Source: Earliella scabrosa
Taxonomy: Eukaryota > Basidiomycota > Agaricomycetes > Polyporales > Polyporaceae
Length of the DNA stretch: 64,000 nt
Direction of reading: 5' to 3'
Assembly (NCBI GenBank): GCA_022605405.1
Contig: JABYQQ010000014.1
Location: 248,001-312,000, forward strand
Position 1 is the stretch's first letter; the number at the start of each line of letters is the position of its first letter. Shown here piece by piece: positions 12,668 to 24,778 of this stretch. A program made the position numbers and the translations under genes. A model generated the notes under the pieces. The model made no database searches. It saw only the letters and a program-made list of their open reading frames with translations, and had not been told where the DNA came from.

Positions 12668-14012
12668 ATGGCGGCGCCAGTGTACGACATTACCATCGCC
12701 GAACGTCGTGCGACCACCGCGGCGTTCATTGTCTCAGCTTTTAAAGTCTACAAGGAAGAGATCGCTGTTGGCCACCCCGCAGGCGCTACCAACCCTCAGC
12801 TACCCAGCGCACCAGCTCATATCAGCCCTGTACTTCGTGAGGAATGCTACCATGTAGCAAGAGTCCTCGCTGAGGCAGCGAGCAACATTCGTGAGGAGCT
12901 CTCATGAGGTGGCGTCATCAACAATGCTGACTTTCCCTTTTACAGATACGCTAACCTGGGACGCCGCGCACTACGCCGCATCCCTCCAGAGATCCACAGT
13001 TGGAAACGTGGAATATGAGAATGCTTTGCTTCAACGGTTCCCGCCCCTCGGACCTATTGAAGCAGTCATAGACGACACTAAACCCTTACCGGTGATTCCC
13101 GACCCATGCGTTTTCTGCGACCGTGTCGGCCGACAGGTCTCCTGGAGTCTTCCGTCGATTATGCCTGAACGACACCAAGTAAGATGCTCAAATCGGCGGC
13201 CTGCTTTGAAGCTGACGCTTTCGTTAGACCATCGCTCTTGACGCAGTCCGTGCACTTCAAGCTCGTCTTACTTACGATCATGTTCAGCAAGAAGAGCCCA
13301 CAAGCCGCAAATGGCGCACGGCCGACTACTATTTCAGCCAGGGCGGAACTCTCAAGCCAGGTCAAGTGTTTTTGGGACCTGCTTGGTTCGAACAGGGTCA
13401 CCTTGTACGTTTCGCGTAGCGTTGGTTCCTCCGTCCCGCCGTTGATACTAGGGAGTATAGCCTCCAAAGTATCCGCCCATCGTGCTCTCAGCTACGAAGA
13501 CCCCGGAGGCTTCGATCTGGATGACGGACATGCAGGAAACATGTCAGATTCTTGATGGTATCTTGGCTGTTACCCATCCGGCTTTATATGCGGCTGGACG
13601 GCGATTGATGCAGCGGCTCTATCAAGACGACGCCCGTGCGCGCGCCGTTGTGGAACAGTGGCCGTCGGTGTATCACGCGGTGCACATCATCGTCAACCGC
13701 GAGACGATTTACCATCGTGATGTCAACGGTCTTCCTGGATGGTACGATATGCTCCTGTCTGTCGGGGACTATGGAGAAGAGGCGGTCTTCTCCATGAGGT
13801 CTCTCGGCGTCTGCGTTCCCTACGACAGCGGGAGCATCGTCATGGTGTGCTCCCGGATTGTGCTACACGCCGTTCCCCCGGTTCCCAATACTAGAGTCTG
13901 TTTTGCGTGGCTTATGAGAGACATAGTTCTCGATTACCATAGTGTACATGGCGCTGAATGGTCCTACATAGGCTCTGAGCTCTTTGACGGTCCTGAGAAC
14001 GATTCATTGTAA
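12668..14012 (+). CDS. TET/JBP family dioxygenase of element A
   Basis: Four exons (12668-12890, 12946-13178, 13228-13404, 13461-14012) give about 394 aa with no stops. The double-stranded beta-helix core of Fe(II)/2-oxoglutarate dioxygenases is in the last exon. The H-x-D iron ligands are in NRETIYHRD (H296, D298), the distal His in VLHAV (H347) and the 2-oxoglutarate-binding Arg is R356. The THPALYAAGRR and WYDMLLSVGDY segments are typical of fungal TET/JBP proteins. Family members oxidise 5-methylcytosine in DNA, in the nucleus. The protein is short and has no extra DNA-binding domain. It is the counterpart of the gene at 28668-29952 and lies in the same orientation as the W gene downstream. 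Confidence 0.85.
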
Positions 14013-14039
14013 CTACTATAGTCCATACAATTACTTTCC

Positions 14040-14612
14040 ATGCTCCGGAACTTATGTATGCTATTTCCAGCATGCTTTGCCCTATGCTTACTCTGCTCCG
14101 GGCTCCCCAAGAGTGCTCCGGCTCCCTGGAGCCCTTCCAATGTTGACATTCCTTCAATCGAGCGCCCGCATCAGACGTCCGACGCGATTGAAACTCCTCG
14201 CCATATCCGCAAGACTGCGGAGCAACGGAGGACCATCTTATTTCAGAGTTTCATGCTTTCGGGTGTGCTGTACATGCCTCCGGAGGTACTCCCATTAGGC
14301 TGGGGCCGCGAAGACAAGACTATTCCTGACAGTCCCACTGGCTGTCGCCGGCGCTCCTGGACGGCGCTCCGAGAGATGCACTGCCAGCTGGGCTGGGCTT
14401 ACTGGAACATCTACTCTGGCCGATATTGGCACTGCAATGGGACGGAGTGGAATCGGAAGCATAGCCGTAGTATAGTAGAACCAACCCGGGGGCAGAGAAG
14501 AATCCATGGAGCAAAGTGCACATGCAAAGTCGCTCGGTCTCGTCGGAGAGGCTGCCAGAGAGGCTGTCGGAGACAGCATCGTCCTCCACGCCTGTCTAGA
14601 GACATTGCATAG
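14040..14612 (+). CDS. Possible small ORF after the TET/JBP gene
   Basis: A 190-codon ATG ORF begins 28 nt after the TET/JBP stop. Its first 25 residues are hydrophobic and Cys/Leu-rich, like a signal peptide, and the C terminus is Arg/Cys-rich. I do not recognise it, it has no counterpart in element B, and an overlapping antisense frame is also open. It may be 3' untranslated sequence of the dioxygenase gene. Confidence 0.2.
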   Translation: MLRNLCMLFPACFALCLLCSGLPKSAPAPWSPSNVDIPSIERPHQTSDAIETPRHIRKTAEQRRTILFQSFMLSGVLYMPPEVLPLGWGREDKTIPDSPTGCRRRSWTALREMHCQLGWAYWNIYSGRYWHCNGTEWNRKHSRSIVEPTRGQRRIHGAKCTCKVARSRRRGCQRGCRRQHRPPRLSRDIA

Positions 14613-14777
14613 GCCTTTCGCAAGGGTATAAAAGCGTTTTATTAACACCTCGGCCCAGGCTTAAGCTCCCAACCTGGCGGCTGAGCATGGCTGTCCGTAC
14701 TCGGAGGGGCTCCTGCCATCTTGACTGATTAGTGAAACGCTTTGCCACGAGGTTCCAGCACGCAATCTACGACCGCC

Positions 14778-15604
14778 ATGTCCCGCACCAGATTACCAAC
14801 GACGGTCGCCATGTCGCTCATCGGCTCCCCCGAGCAGGTCATCTTCGTGCAACATCCCTCTGAACCACTGCCGGCGGTTCTATGGTCGGCCCGGCTCGAG
14901 ATCCTTCTCAGTGTCTGGCGTATCGCGCAGGCACTCAGGGCCCTCCCGGAGAGCCCTACGGATTTGGCATGGCGACGGTGGGGGCACGGTATTGGGAGGG
15001 AGCTGGTGCGCCGATACGTTCTACTCATTGCGGTCTGTCCACTCACGGTCCGTACACGATCGGCTCAATCATAGTGGGTGGCCATCTCAGCTACGGGCCT
15101 CGACAGCTGCGCAAGCGTCGCGTTGGGAGAGCCTCAGACCTCCCGATGCGGCGCCCTCGTTCTCCTGCTCAAGCACCTGGAGTGGCAGGCCAACAGGAGC
15201 CTGAAGTTTGACGCCCGGACGTTCGACGTCACGCCGTTCTTCGAGAAGATCGGCGACCTGGCGGACAGTCCGGACCTCGCGTCCATGGATCTCGTATGGA
15301 GCCACGCGAAGTGGTGGACCTGGTCAAACTATGGGCCAGACGAAGCCCTTCCCGTGTGGTGGATTGATCCTAGCGAGTTTGTGGTGCGTGGGCCATACTA
15401 TCTCGTGTACATATCCCTTCTCTGAGACTCGGAGGGCGTTTGCAGCCTCATCCGATGCAATTGCATGCGTCGGCCGTCGAGGATATGCGGCATCGTAACG
15501 CTGCCATTAAGTCCGAGCTGACCAGGGTCAAAGAGGGGCACGAGTTTGCAGTAGAGCAGATGAACGCACGCGTCAGACAGCTTGAACGCGAGCTGTTCGC
15601 GTAA
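14778..15604 (+). CDS. Small Trp-rich protein W of element A
   Basis: Three exons (14778-15005, 15075-15380, 15446-15604) give about 230 aa. The first exon ends in a conserved stretch with WRIAQALRA and WGHGIGREL, the second runs from WVAISATGL to WWIDPSEF, and the third is a coiled-coil-like tail. The gene at 52394-53099 has the same architecture, with both introns at the same place and phase (after GRE-L/M and after PSE-F/A). Trp is unusually frequent. No known domain is evident. It is convergent with the KDZ/Ulp1 gene, whose stop is 134 bp away. Its pairing with KDZ genes in both elements suggests a transposition-related role, but that is inference. Confidence 0.65.
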
Positions 15605-15738
15605 GCATCGTCGTTCTTGCCGGGGATGATTCAGGTGTAGAACTGTCCTACTAGATGTATCGTCTCTATCGAAATACAATCGCCTGCGTCCGTCTACTGC
15701 TAGTCCGAGTACAAGCCTAACAAAGAACACTATGAGAG

Positions 15739-18700
15739 TTAAACCGGTTCAGTCTTCATCAACAAAAGCGCCAGGAGACGAGAGCGGAACCGTGCAATCT
15801 CGGTCTCGGGGATTGAAACGCATTGGTATCCCCGGAGCAAGGCCGCTATGCATGCAAGAACCCAAATCCCGCAATCGTATCCGTTTGTTTGCAGTCGCTT
15901 CTTCTGAGACCCACGAAACATTGGTTTGAGAACGACGATGATTCAGGTCTCGGCACTCACCACTAGTCGATGCGCGGACCATTCACCGTTGAGATCTGGA
16001 ACGGTTTTGTTCTGGCCCATGGCAATGCGGATAAGTCGGTGCACTAGAGACAACACGGTCTAGACCGGAATGAGCAACTTCAGCGACGGCTACAGGTAAA
16101 TCCCGGCTCCCGCTTACTTGGACGTCGACCTCCCATGTGGATGCGTTGGCGAAGCTGTCGAACAGAGCTATTTGACGCTCCTTGAAGTACACCACCGCCA
16201 GCTCCCAGTGATGCGCCGCCGGCTGATGGATAGGAACGATCCAGACGTCGCTCTCCCAGTATCGCGTTCGGTGGTTGACGCGCCAGACTCCCTGATCGGA
16301 AGACTGCCCGTCGCGCTCCTGAGACATAGCAAAGCTGGAGAGGATTGTCGGGCGCCCTCCGTCGACGTTCTCCGTGCCCAGATACAGGGCGAGAAGCTGA
16401 GCGCATCCGTTGATACAATCGTCATTGAGCCACCCGCAAGGGTCTCGGATTCGGGCCACGTCTTCCGGCGCGAACTTGATGCTTTTACAGGCTGGATTGG
16501 GGTGCGCCAGCAGACGGGTCGCGTTTGGATCCGCCACGGTGGGCCGGGGAAGTTTGGGAATTGCGACGGAGCAGTCCATGTTCGCTCCATACTATGAAGA
16601 CCGCACATCAGCATTGTCGCAGCTGGTCAGTGCATCACGCTCACCGGATCTGCGTCCTCGGCAAGCTGGAGGACCCGAACAATCATTGCGGGGTCGGTAT
16701 GAGACTGAGAATGAGCGTCGGAAGTAGATGCCGGGTCCGGGCTGGGAAACCTGATTGGGTTCCGCGGGGAGCTCTGCAGAGAGGAGGAGGGCACTACGTC
16801 GGGGTTTGCGTTTGAACCGACGACGTCTACTTTCTCCGGGGATGCATCTTCCACAATTGGAAGCTCCGCTTCGGCGTGCAGTCCAGCCTCGGCCTCGGCG
16901 TCGCCCTCGTCCTCGCCCTCGTCCTCGTCAGCGTCGTCACCGACCAGTTGCGCGATGGTGTCTTGAGCAAGCACAGTATCCGGGTCGCCGTAGTAATCGT
17001 CTAGCTCCGGGTGGTCTTCACTATCATGACCAAAGGTGAGGTGCACCCATGTCAGCGGCTGGGCTTGAGAAGCTCCCAAAAGGCGCTCGGCGATGCGGAC
17101 GGCCTCCTCGGTGTGCGACACGAAGCGTAGCTCCGATGCCAAAGGGGTCCGCCAGCGTGCCTGGAGCAACAGCAGCTCCGCTTTCCGCTGCTGTAGAAGG
17201 AATGCGATTGACGAATCTAGTCAAATTCAGCGGTTAGGTGGCACGCATGATCCGAGCAACATGGGGTATGACTCACGGGCAGAGGTGCGAAGGGCAAGCT
17301 CCACTGCTGCGAGTTCGTTGCCATACCAGCGACACAAGTTATCGGCTTCGTCGCCGAGTCGTCTCCGCTCCTCCAGACATCGGTCTTTAGACAGCATGGC
17401 GCGAATCCCGCGGCGCACGTCCAGGTCTTCCAGCCAGCGAGGTGTTGCAGAGGTCAGAGGGGTCACCCACACGTCTGTGAGAAGGCTGGGGTTGTTCCGG
17501 AGGGCTCCGAGTTCGACCGGGAGATGCTTTGGTAAGGGAATCTTCCAGCTCTTCTTGTGTTCGCGCTTCAAGGTATCGCAATACGTATTGAACTTCCGAA
17601 TTGCGGTGAGCAGGGCCGGTGTGCGCTTCGCAATGGCCTTCCGGGTCTGCTGGTGTAGCTTGGTACCTACAATGGAAGTCGGAATGATTAGCTATAGTCA
17701 CTCGCGGGAGCTTATACCTACCTAATGGTTGATCCCGTCCACCGGCGGCTCGGTCGAGCTTATCCCATTCAAAGAAGCTCCCGATAGCCCGCTTGCGGAT
17801 GTTGATCTTCAAGTCGCGGGCCATGATGAGCGTCTGGACGAAGGGTAGTGAGAGTCCTTGGATCTCGGGAAATTCTTCCGGAACGTTCAACGAGGCGTAG
17901 AGCGCTTCGACTTGCTCAATCGTGCGCGCATGCGATTGTTGCAAGCTTCTGAGAAAATGGTGGGCCTGCGGATTCGTATTCTCGGTCCGAATGTGAGTCT
18001 GCATGGCAGCGACGAATTTTTTGATGTCGTCTAGCTCCGCTTGTAGGTTTAGGACGCTGTCAAGCTCCCTCCTCAAACGTGCAGGCGCATCTGATAGAGC
18101 GCGATTAGTGGACGCCATAGCTGAGGACAAGGAGCGCCTTACGGTTCCTCACGGAGAGTTGAGCGGCGCGCTGTAATTGCCACTGCTGTCGAAGTTCTGG
18201 CATTGGAATCTGGAGCTCCTTGAGTTCTTGATCCGCCTGAGCAGTGCGAGCTTCCACCCCGTTCTTCAGGCGAGACCGGAGCCAGTTGCCTAAGTCTTCT
18301 CGGGCAATTGCATTGACAGAGTCGGCGTGGCGGTCTAGATACCAGATCCTACGCGAACGCTGTATGCAATCCTGTTCAGCATGGGTGCGGAGTGACGACC
18401 GATAGTAAGTGCTCACTCCGGATGTTCTGGTTACGCCTATCAGCTTGCGGAACTTGGACCAGACCCTTTCGGTGCCCTCCCCTTCCGTAAGGCCAAGCCC
18501 TTCCCTGAGCCGGGGGTTGTAGACGAGTTGACAGGACCATTGGTGACCATAGGCGTGCATCACCGAAGTGGCAAATACAAGCCGCTCCACAATTGATTGA
18601 GGGAGAATGTCATACTGTGAATAGGTCATTCGTCTCGTCATATGGAGCTCACGGAGTGTACATACCAAGTGCAGACTGCGGTCGAGGACGCAGCCGATAT

Positions 18701-19122
18701 CGTAGAACACGGCGACGGTCGCTTCGGGAGGGAGTAGTGACATAAGATGTTCCACCAAAGCAACGCCATACTTCTGCTGCTCGCCCGGAGTATCGACGTT
18801 GGCCAGGAAGAGCACGATGTCGTGGCGACACACCAGAGCCATTAGGCCCGTGTCATCAAACTTGACGCCGTGAGTCTTCGCTTTCTGCTCGTCCGCGGCT
18901 TCAAACGACTTCTCACATTCGTCCAAGGCGTTGTCTGGGACTTCGCTGGTATGCGGACGCGGCGGATTCTTCCGGGCCTGCTCAATACGAGCCCCGACGG
19001 TGTCCACGGCGTCCTTCGGGATGAAGTACTTGGGTTCGTGGAACCAGGGACTATCGCCGGCGGCAAGGTTGTGACGCTGACTGAAAGTTGCGTCGATTGC
19101 AACGTGAACATCGCCACCGTCC
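15739..19122 (-). CDS. KDZ transposase/Ulp1 protease, 3' half of split gene
   Basis: Downstream half of a KDZ (Kyakuja-type) transposase whose 5' half lies at 55346-57178. The first exon starts at 19122 behind the acceptor gatacag and opens with DGGDVHVAIDATFSQRH, the start of the KDZ catalytic core. Further core signatures follow: VFYDIGC, FATSVMHAYGHQW, GEGTERVWSKFRKLIGVTR and RRIWYLDRHAD. The middle resembles the KDZ helical region (PRWLEDLDVRRGIRAML, ADNLCRWYGNELAA). The C terminus is a C48 (Ulp1-like) protease: GWLNDDCIN, catalytic His in HHWELAVV, Asp in LFDSF, and Gln and Cys in QTNGYDCGIWV. All four catalytic positions are present. Several short introns; stop TAA at 15739-15741. No frameshift or stop is visible, so the element B insertion looks recent. 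Confidence 0.85.
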
Positions 19123-19166
19123 CTGTATCGCAAGACAATATCAGAAGAGCGGCCATATATGCGTCA

Positions 19167-19173
19167 ATAACTC
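19167..19173. repeat. Left target-site duplication of element B
   Basis: ATAACTC lies here and again at 55337-55343, directly flanking element B. Both copies fall inside the same intron of the split KDZ/Ulp1 gene. One copy belongs to the donor-side intron sequence and the other to the acceptor side. Confidence 0.8.
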
Positions 19174-19240
19174 CACACAGCTCAGTAGATTTCTCCCAGT
19201 ATACTGACCAGTAAACTGTGATAAACTGCCATGCTGTTGT
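19174..19240. repeat. Left terminal inverted repeat of element B
   Basis: Reading inward: AGTAGAT at 19184, CAGTATACTG at 19197, then CAGTAAACTGTGATAAACT. The right end (55270-55336, complement) reads AGTAGAT, CAGTGTACTG, CAGTAAAGTGTGATAAACT at matching offsets with one 1-nt gap. Identity is roughly 80 percent after the first 10 nt. Confidence 0.8.
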
Positions 19241-20375
19241 CCCAATCATCTCTACTAAACATTTCATTTCATCATGCTAGCACACCAATTGCACCAGCAT
19301 ATCCCCAGCCTGTCACTTCAATTAAGCTGAAGTTTTACACATTCTGTTGTGCCAACTGAGACACCATTGTGACTGTGGTTATGCATAGCTTTCCCATCTA
19401 TTCTGTACACCCATGCTGCCTCGACACAGACTTCGGCATCTTGATATGCTGAGTCATGGATCACATTTGCGATTTAGCTCCTCTATACAAGCATGACCAA
19501 TATTGCCATATATGTTGGTCAAATAACTGGCCATATTGTCATGGATCTCTGCCAATCAGTGGCCAATATACACAAACAGCTTGAACAACTCAGTGTGTCA
19601 AGTTGCATGAACAGTTTGCAAGTGTACCGTGCATGTTGTTATTTCATTGATGATCTGGCTTATGATCTCCAATATTCTATTCAACCAGACTATAGATTGC
19701 ACACTGTCACATTTACGTTTCACTGTTTCACCGTCTTGGTTACATTCTAGTGCAATCAAATGGTGATGGTGCAGATTTATAAATTTACTGATACATGCTC
19801 AGGTGATCCCTGGGTTTGTTTTAATATCTGAACATTATTGTTAGATGATTTCTGAACAGTGCTTTCATACTTGGAGTGTTGTGCCCCAGACATTGAACAG
19901 ATATTGAGTAAGCCCATATTGGACACATGCCAAAGTGTAAGCATGGAGCTTAGCACGTGTTCGGAGCCACATAAGTATCCCGTGGCTGGTAAGAACTCAA
20001 GTTCCACCTGGGCGTGTAGTAGGGCAATGCATAGGAGCAAACAACTGTATTGATAGTACAATGGCAGAAAGATGCACAGAAGCACTGCACTGAGCAGAGG
20101 TCATCATTATAGGATGCTGATGTGGTTACTAGTCTATAGATCTGTTAGTGACTTGATTGACACATGTCCATGGGCACATTCTCAGTCAAATGGGCGTATG
20201 TGTTGGAGATGTAGAAAAATGAGTGACATGGTATACTGCCTATCTTGCACCCTTAGTCAACTCAGCAGATTGTGCATAGTGTCTCATATTAACAGATGGC
20301 ACAGGTGAACATACCATAGCAATACATAGGGTCAATGACTTTATACTTCACATTTCTCTACAGACAACTATATTA
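19241..20375. other. AT-rich, CpG-poor left flank inside element B
   Basis: About 1.1 kb without a supportable gene. It is AT-rich, with many TG/CA dinucleotides and few CG, in contrast with the GC-rich genes around it. A ctgtcacttcaat string at about 19310 recurs at about 53281, near the other end of B. This fits subterminal non-coding DNA eroded by CpG methylation and deamination. Confidence 0.6.
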
Positions 20376-21391
20376 CTAGTCACAATCCATCACATCAGCA
20401 CTATTACTGCCCTTACTCTCTTTCTCTTCAGCCATTGCCAGCAGCAAGGTATTGTATTCTAGCCACTGCTCCCCATTCAATCTCCCCAGCTGATATCCGA
20501 GTTCATCGGAAATGTCAGCTACCCATTGCCATGCTTTACCATCCATCATTAACATACTTCGTCGGTCACTTGCCAACGTGAGGCTTTCAAGGGCGAGTCT
20601 CTGGTCCGTTCCACACACCGCCTGTCCCCACTTCTGACCCCAAGTCCGGATGAGTAAGTCGTCCTCGCAACAAATGGCCGTCTACTCACGGGAGGAGCTG
20701 ACGGTGCTGCTGTAAGTTCCAACTGACATGAGTCGCTTAGTCCGATGACTGGCAGATCTAGAGCCCCGCTCTGTCTCTGAGGCAGGCTACTACCGATGTC
20801 TGCTGATGAGGTGCTATGTAAGCGCATCGCAGTCCATCGGACGAGTCTCCTACCTAGTTGCGCATCGGGCGACAGCTGCATCGCAGGCAAAGGAGCTACA
20901 ACTTTGCCCGCACCATCGCTCAGACCGATCATGGGCAGTTCTAGGCGCATTTCTTGGGAACGTAGCACCGACGTGGCATCCGCGATCCTGCCACCCCCGC
21001 GCGAAGCTTGCGGCGGGGATAGTAGAAAGACCGTTGTTGTTTCGGCACGGTCTGGCGTTGTAGCGTCTGGGGTACCAATTTCAGGCAGGCTTAGTCGCAG
21101 ATGCACATCTCCCAAGACGTGCTGCAACTCTCGCCGCTCCCCCGCGTCTTGAGGTGTATCCTCGAAGGTATTGCGGGCATGCGGGTATAAGGCCGAGTGG
21201 TCCTCGGAACGAATGACGTGTCGGGGATGCCCAGCGTACATCTCCGCAAGCTTTGAGGCTGTGAGCGTCGGCGTGTGGTCCCGCTGTGAGGACAACGGCT
21301 GTTGATGTATGCTGTCTGTCTGTGAGCTTGGGCATACTGGCGGGAATTCTCTGTCGCCCGGTCCATCTTTGCGTATCGATGCGGGGTCCAT
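20376..21391 (-). CDS. PIG-motif protein of element B
   Basis: Two exons (21391-20690 and 20633-20376) give about 319 aa from a true ATG. The disordered N-terminal part has three spaced motifs, LPEIGTPD, LPMIGLSD and LPVIGLSD, each preceded by an L-x-L or similar strand. The C-terminal exon encodes WQWVADISDELGYQL and WLEYNTLLLA, which parallels ISDELVSL and WENYNAII in the element A copy (8125-9094). It is divergent from the Zn-cluster gene at 21807, with about 415 bp between start codons, the same arrangement as in element A. Function unknown. The very C terminus is acidic. Confidence 0.6.
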
Positions 21392-21806
21392 CAGCCGAGT
21401 GCGGGGCCCTCCTGTTAACTAGCAAACGTTGAGTTGTATCGCAACGGTGCGCCGCGCGTGGTCTGGCTACGCACTGAGTCTCCGTGCTTTGAGTGACGAC
21501 CGGTTGACCTTCGTGCCGGAAGAACACGTCCTGAAAATACTAAGTATCAGATCAGACATCTGTGAGCAGTATTTCAACTTACCTATACGTCAAGTTGCTG
21601 GTGAAATATTCGCAAGTTGGACTGGTTGCGATGTGATCGTCGACGCTGCGGGCAGAGATAGCATCGCACAGCATCCGATCTGCTATCAGTGCGTAGGCGC
21701 CCGACGACTCGGAGCATTTGCTCTCTGCAACACCGATCTCTGCACAAACCGCATTGCTCTTGCTCTTTCCCTACTTACTTGCTCTACCTGTGCTTTACCT
21801 TTGACC

Positions 21807-24475
21807 ATGGACCCGGCTCCTCTTCCTGTGCAGCGACTTCGCCTGCTCTCCGATACCTGTCACCGGTCTTGGCTTACCCGCCCTCCTGCCGACAGTCCGC
21901 TATATCCGACATGGCACGCTCAGTTCCTGCAGGAGCTCGGACAGCTCGGCGTGACCGCTCTTCAAATTCGCGAGCGCACAGCGGTCCCTCCCTTCGTCAT
22001 GGCCTTCCTCGCGGAGCACAACCGTACCGTACGGACACAAACCCCGCTCGACATTGACCGACTGTCCCCTGCTCTGGCTCCTCCGCAAATCGGTATCTTT
22101 GTCCTGGACCCGGAAGCGTCGGAAGGAGGAGCTGCCAGAGGCAATGCAGATGCCGCAGGTACGAGAATTGTCGGCTTGTTTCTTCGTCCCACCGTCTAAA
22201 CGGCGCATTGCCCGCAAACAGCAGTGCCCGCATCCCCATCTCCCTCACACGCCGGACCAGAGTTATCCACCCTCTCCGCTCCGCCATCCCAGCCTCGAGG
22301 CATCTCACGAACTGCGGACTCTCCGCCGCGAGATGATGACGCTCCGATCGGTGAGGGCGGCACTTCTGGCCCTGCTGGAGCGGGCCGGAGGCTCACGCGG
22401 GCGGCAGAGAAGAAGCGGGCAGCTGTTGCGGGTACTGAGACCGGCACAGTTCCCGACGCATCCGCGACAACATCGTCAACAGTCACCTCACGAACCCGTA
22501 GCGCACGCGGTCGCAAGAAATCAGCTCTCAACTCTCTTATCGACCTGCCATCGGCTCGTTCATCCCCCGACGAGACGGTGCACGAATCCGATGGGCAGAA
22601 CGTCAATCTGCTCCGTTTCAACCCCAAGAGCCGCACGCTGGTTAATGACTGGATCTACATGGTGAGTGTCCGTCCCATTCCGTTCGCTCTAACTTTTTGA
22701 AATACCTCGATCAAATTCAGCCCGTGAAGTGCGTTCGGTGCCAAGGTCTCAAGGACTCATCGTGCCGCGTCAACTTTGCCCGCGGCGCAACCTGCAACAA
22801 CTGCAGCAATGCCCAGCGCTCCTGCTCCTTCAAGATCAAGAAGCAGAGAAACTCGTCCGACTGGTCGCGTACTCAAGCCGCGTACGTTCTCTTCAAATGG
22901 GCGTCGACTGCCAAGGAGGGCGAACCTCAGCCCGGTGAACGGCCTCCGCCGGAATTTGACGGACACCCGGACTTCTCGCCACCAAAGTGGTTCATGGACG
23001 AGCGGTCACGTCTTGGCAAAGGTAGTCGCACCAAGGGACGTGATGCTGCGGCCGATGAAAGCGCGGCGGAGGATGTCACTGCAACGGTACCCCGAGGCGC
23101 GAAGAAGAAACGTCCCCGCCACACTGCACCCGCATCCGAGGACGAGTCCCTTCCTGCGGCGTCCTCGACCACACATGCATACGGCACACGGCGCCAAGCT
23201 CCCTCCCCCGACACGTCCAACGACGATCCAGATGCCTCTGTGACGCGTCCAGTCAAGAGGGCGCGGTCCCATTCTACGGGCCCCCAAAAGCAGGGCAAGA
23301 AAGACGCACCCGCTGCGAAACCCCAAGCCCGCAGGTCCTCTCGACGCAGATCCCAGCATCAAACCGATCCTAGCTCCCTTTCTGTGGAAAGTGAGGACGA
23401 CGAGGAACAAGGTGCGCCTGCAACTGCGCCACCTCCGCCCACCAAACGAGGCCGCGCCCGCGAAGTCATGCGGGTACCAGTTGACACCCGTACGTCCTTA
23501 TCAGCCAGTCGGTCTGACACGCTCACGATTTCGTCATCAGGACCCTATGTATGCGTCCCCTCTGTGGAGGAGATAATGGAGAAACGTAGGCACGACTTGG
23601 CACAGGCGGCTCCGAACGCTCCGCGCGACGCGTCGGGTATGCTCTGCCCGTGTTCATCCTTGCAATCGCTGATCACCTCTTTCCAGCGATGCGGGTGTCG
23701 TTTGCTCACGCTGCGGGTCCTTCGGACGGGCAATCCGTTGAGCACATCTCCGGTGGTTTAGATGTGCAGGATCCCCAGGACCAACCCACCCTGCTCGTCG
23801 TACCCATCCTCGGCTCTCCGCACACGGACTCACCGCCGCACCCGACCACGGGCCCGTCAGCTCATACTGAGTCTCAGAGATTGGCGGAGCTGGAAGATGT
23901 CGTCGCTGCACAGGCCGTCACTATCGCCCAGCTGTCTGCGAGGCTCCAGCTGCTAGAAGATGTCTCTCGTCGGCCATTCCGCACCCCTTCATTGCGTCTA
24001 TCAGCCTCTCCCAACCCAGCCTCGGCTCCTCCACAAACCCCGAGCGGTTCTCCCTCCACGGTCGCGAGCAGTTTATTTCCGGAGCGAGGCGAGCAGGACG
24101 TAGCTCCGATCGCTCCGATCGCCGACGGCTTGCAAGAACCACCAACAGAACCGCAGCACCTTGTCCCGGCGGATCCTCCTGCGAGCACAACCCCAGGTAT
24201 GTGCAGAATGGTCGAATTTCGGTTAGGCTCGTGCTTATGATCTTTGTACCGCAGACGCGGCGACGGAGCTCGATCAGGGTAAGTTGCCGACGCTCAATAC
24301 CCGTCACTCGCCCGCCCATATCTCCGCAGAGTATCCGACGCCAGCTGCCGCGTTGCCAGCCCAAGGTCTCCGCAGTGGAGCGGGGAAGCAACGGCGTTGG
24401 GATGATTCTGACATATCCATGGGATCAGATGAGGAGTATCATTGGGGCGATGGCAAGCTCGGTCCCACCATGTAG
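21807..24475 (+). CDS. Zn2Cys6-like cluster protein of element B
   Basis: Multi-exon gene starting ATGGACCCGG. The N-terminal exon is helical (WHAQFLQELGQLGV, PPFVMAFLAEHNRTV) and parallels the first exon of the element A copy. A disordered exon contains one PIGE motif, the same short motif repeated in the divergent partner protein of element A. After the intron at about 22.66-22.72 kb comes a cluster spaced C-x2-C-x7-C-x9-C-x2-C-x6-C, close to the Zn(II)2Cys6 pattern. Basic, Ser-rich sequence follows, then a short coiled coil (LAELEDVVAAQAVTIAQL) and a tail ending HWGDGKLGPTM. Likely DNA-binding; target unknown. Confidence 0.65.
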
Positions 24476-24778
24476 CAGTTCAGTTGTACGCCTACGTATA
24501 TGTTCTTATCATGCATCTGTCGCGTATTTTCCCAGACGTTGTGTGAGGCGATCATCCTGCTGCTCCAAGTGCGATTGCGGACTCTGCGCCCGACTTGCGG
24601 CGCAAAGTTCAGGCATCAGTTGCGGGGATTGGCATGGCCCGCAGGGCTAGCGGTCAACCCGATTTGCGCAGTGGTTCGCGAAATATGTATGAATAGCTAC
24701 ATACGCGCGCAATACATTCTGTTCTATGCATGGGATACTTTACACGGCACACATCGCGATGTCCGCGTTCAACAGAGC

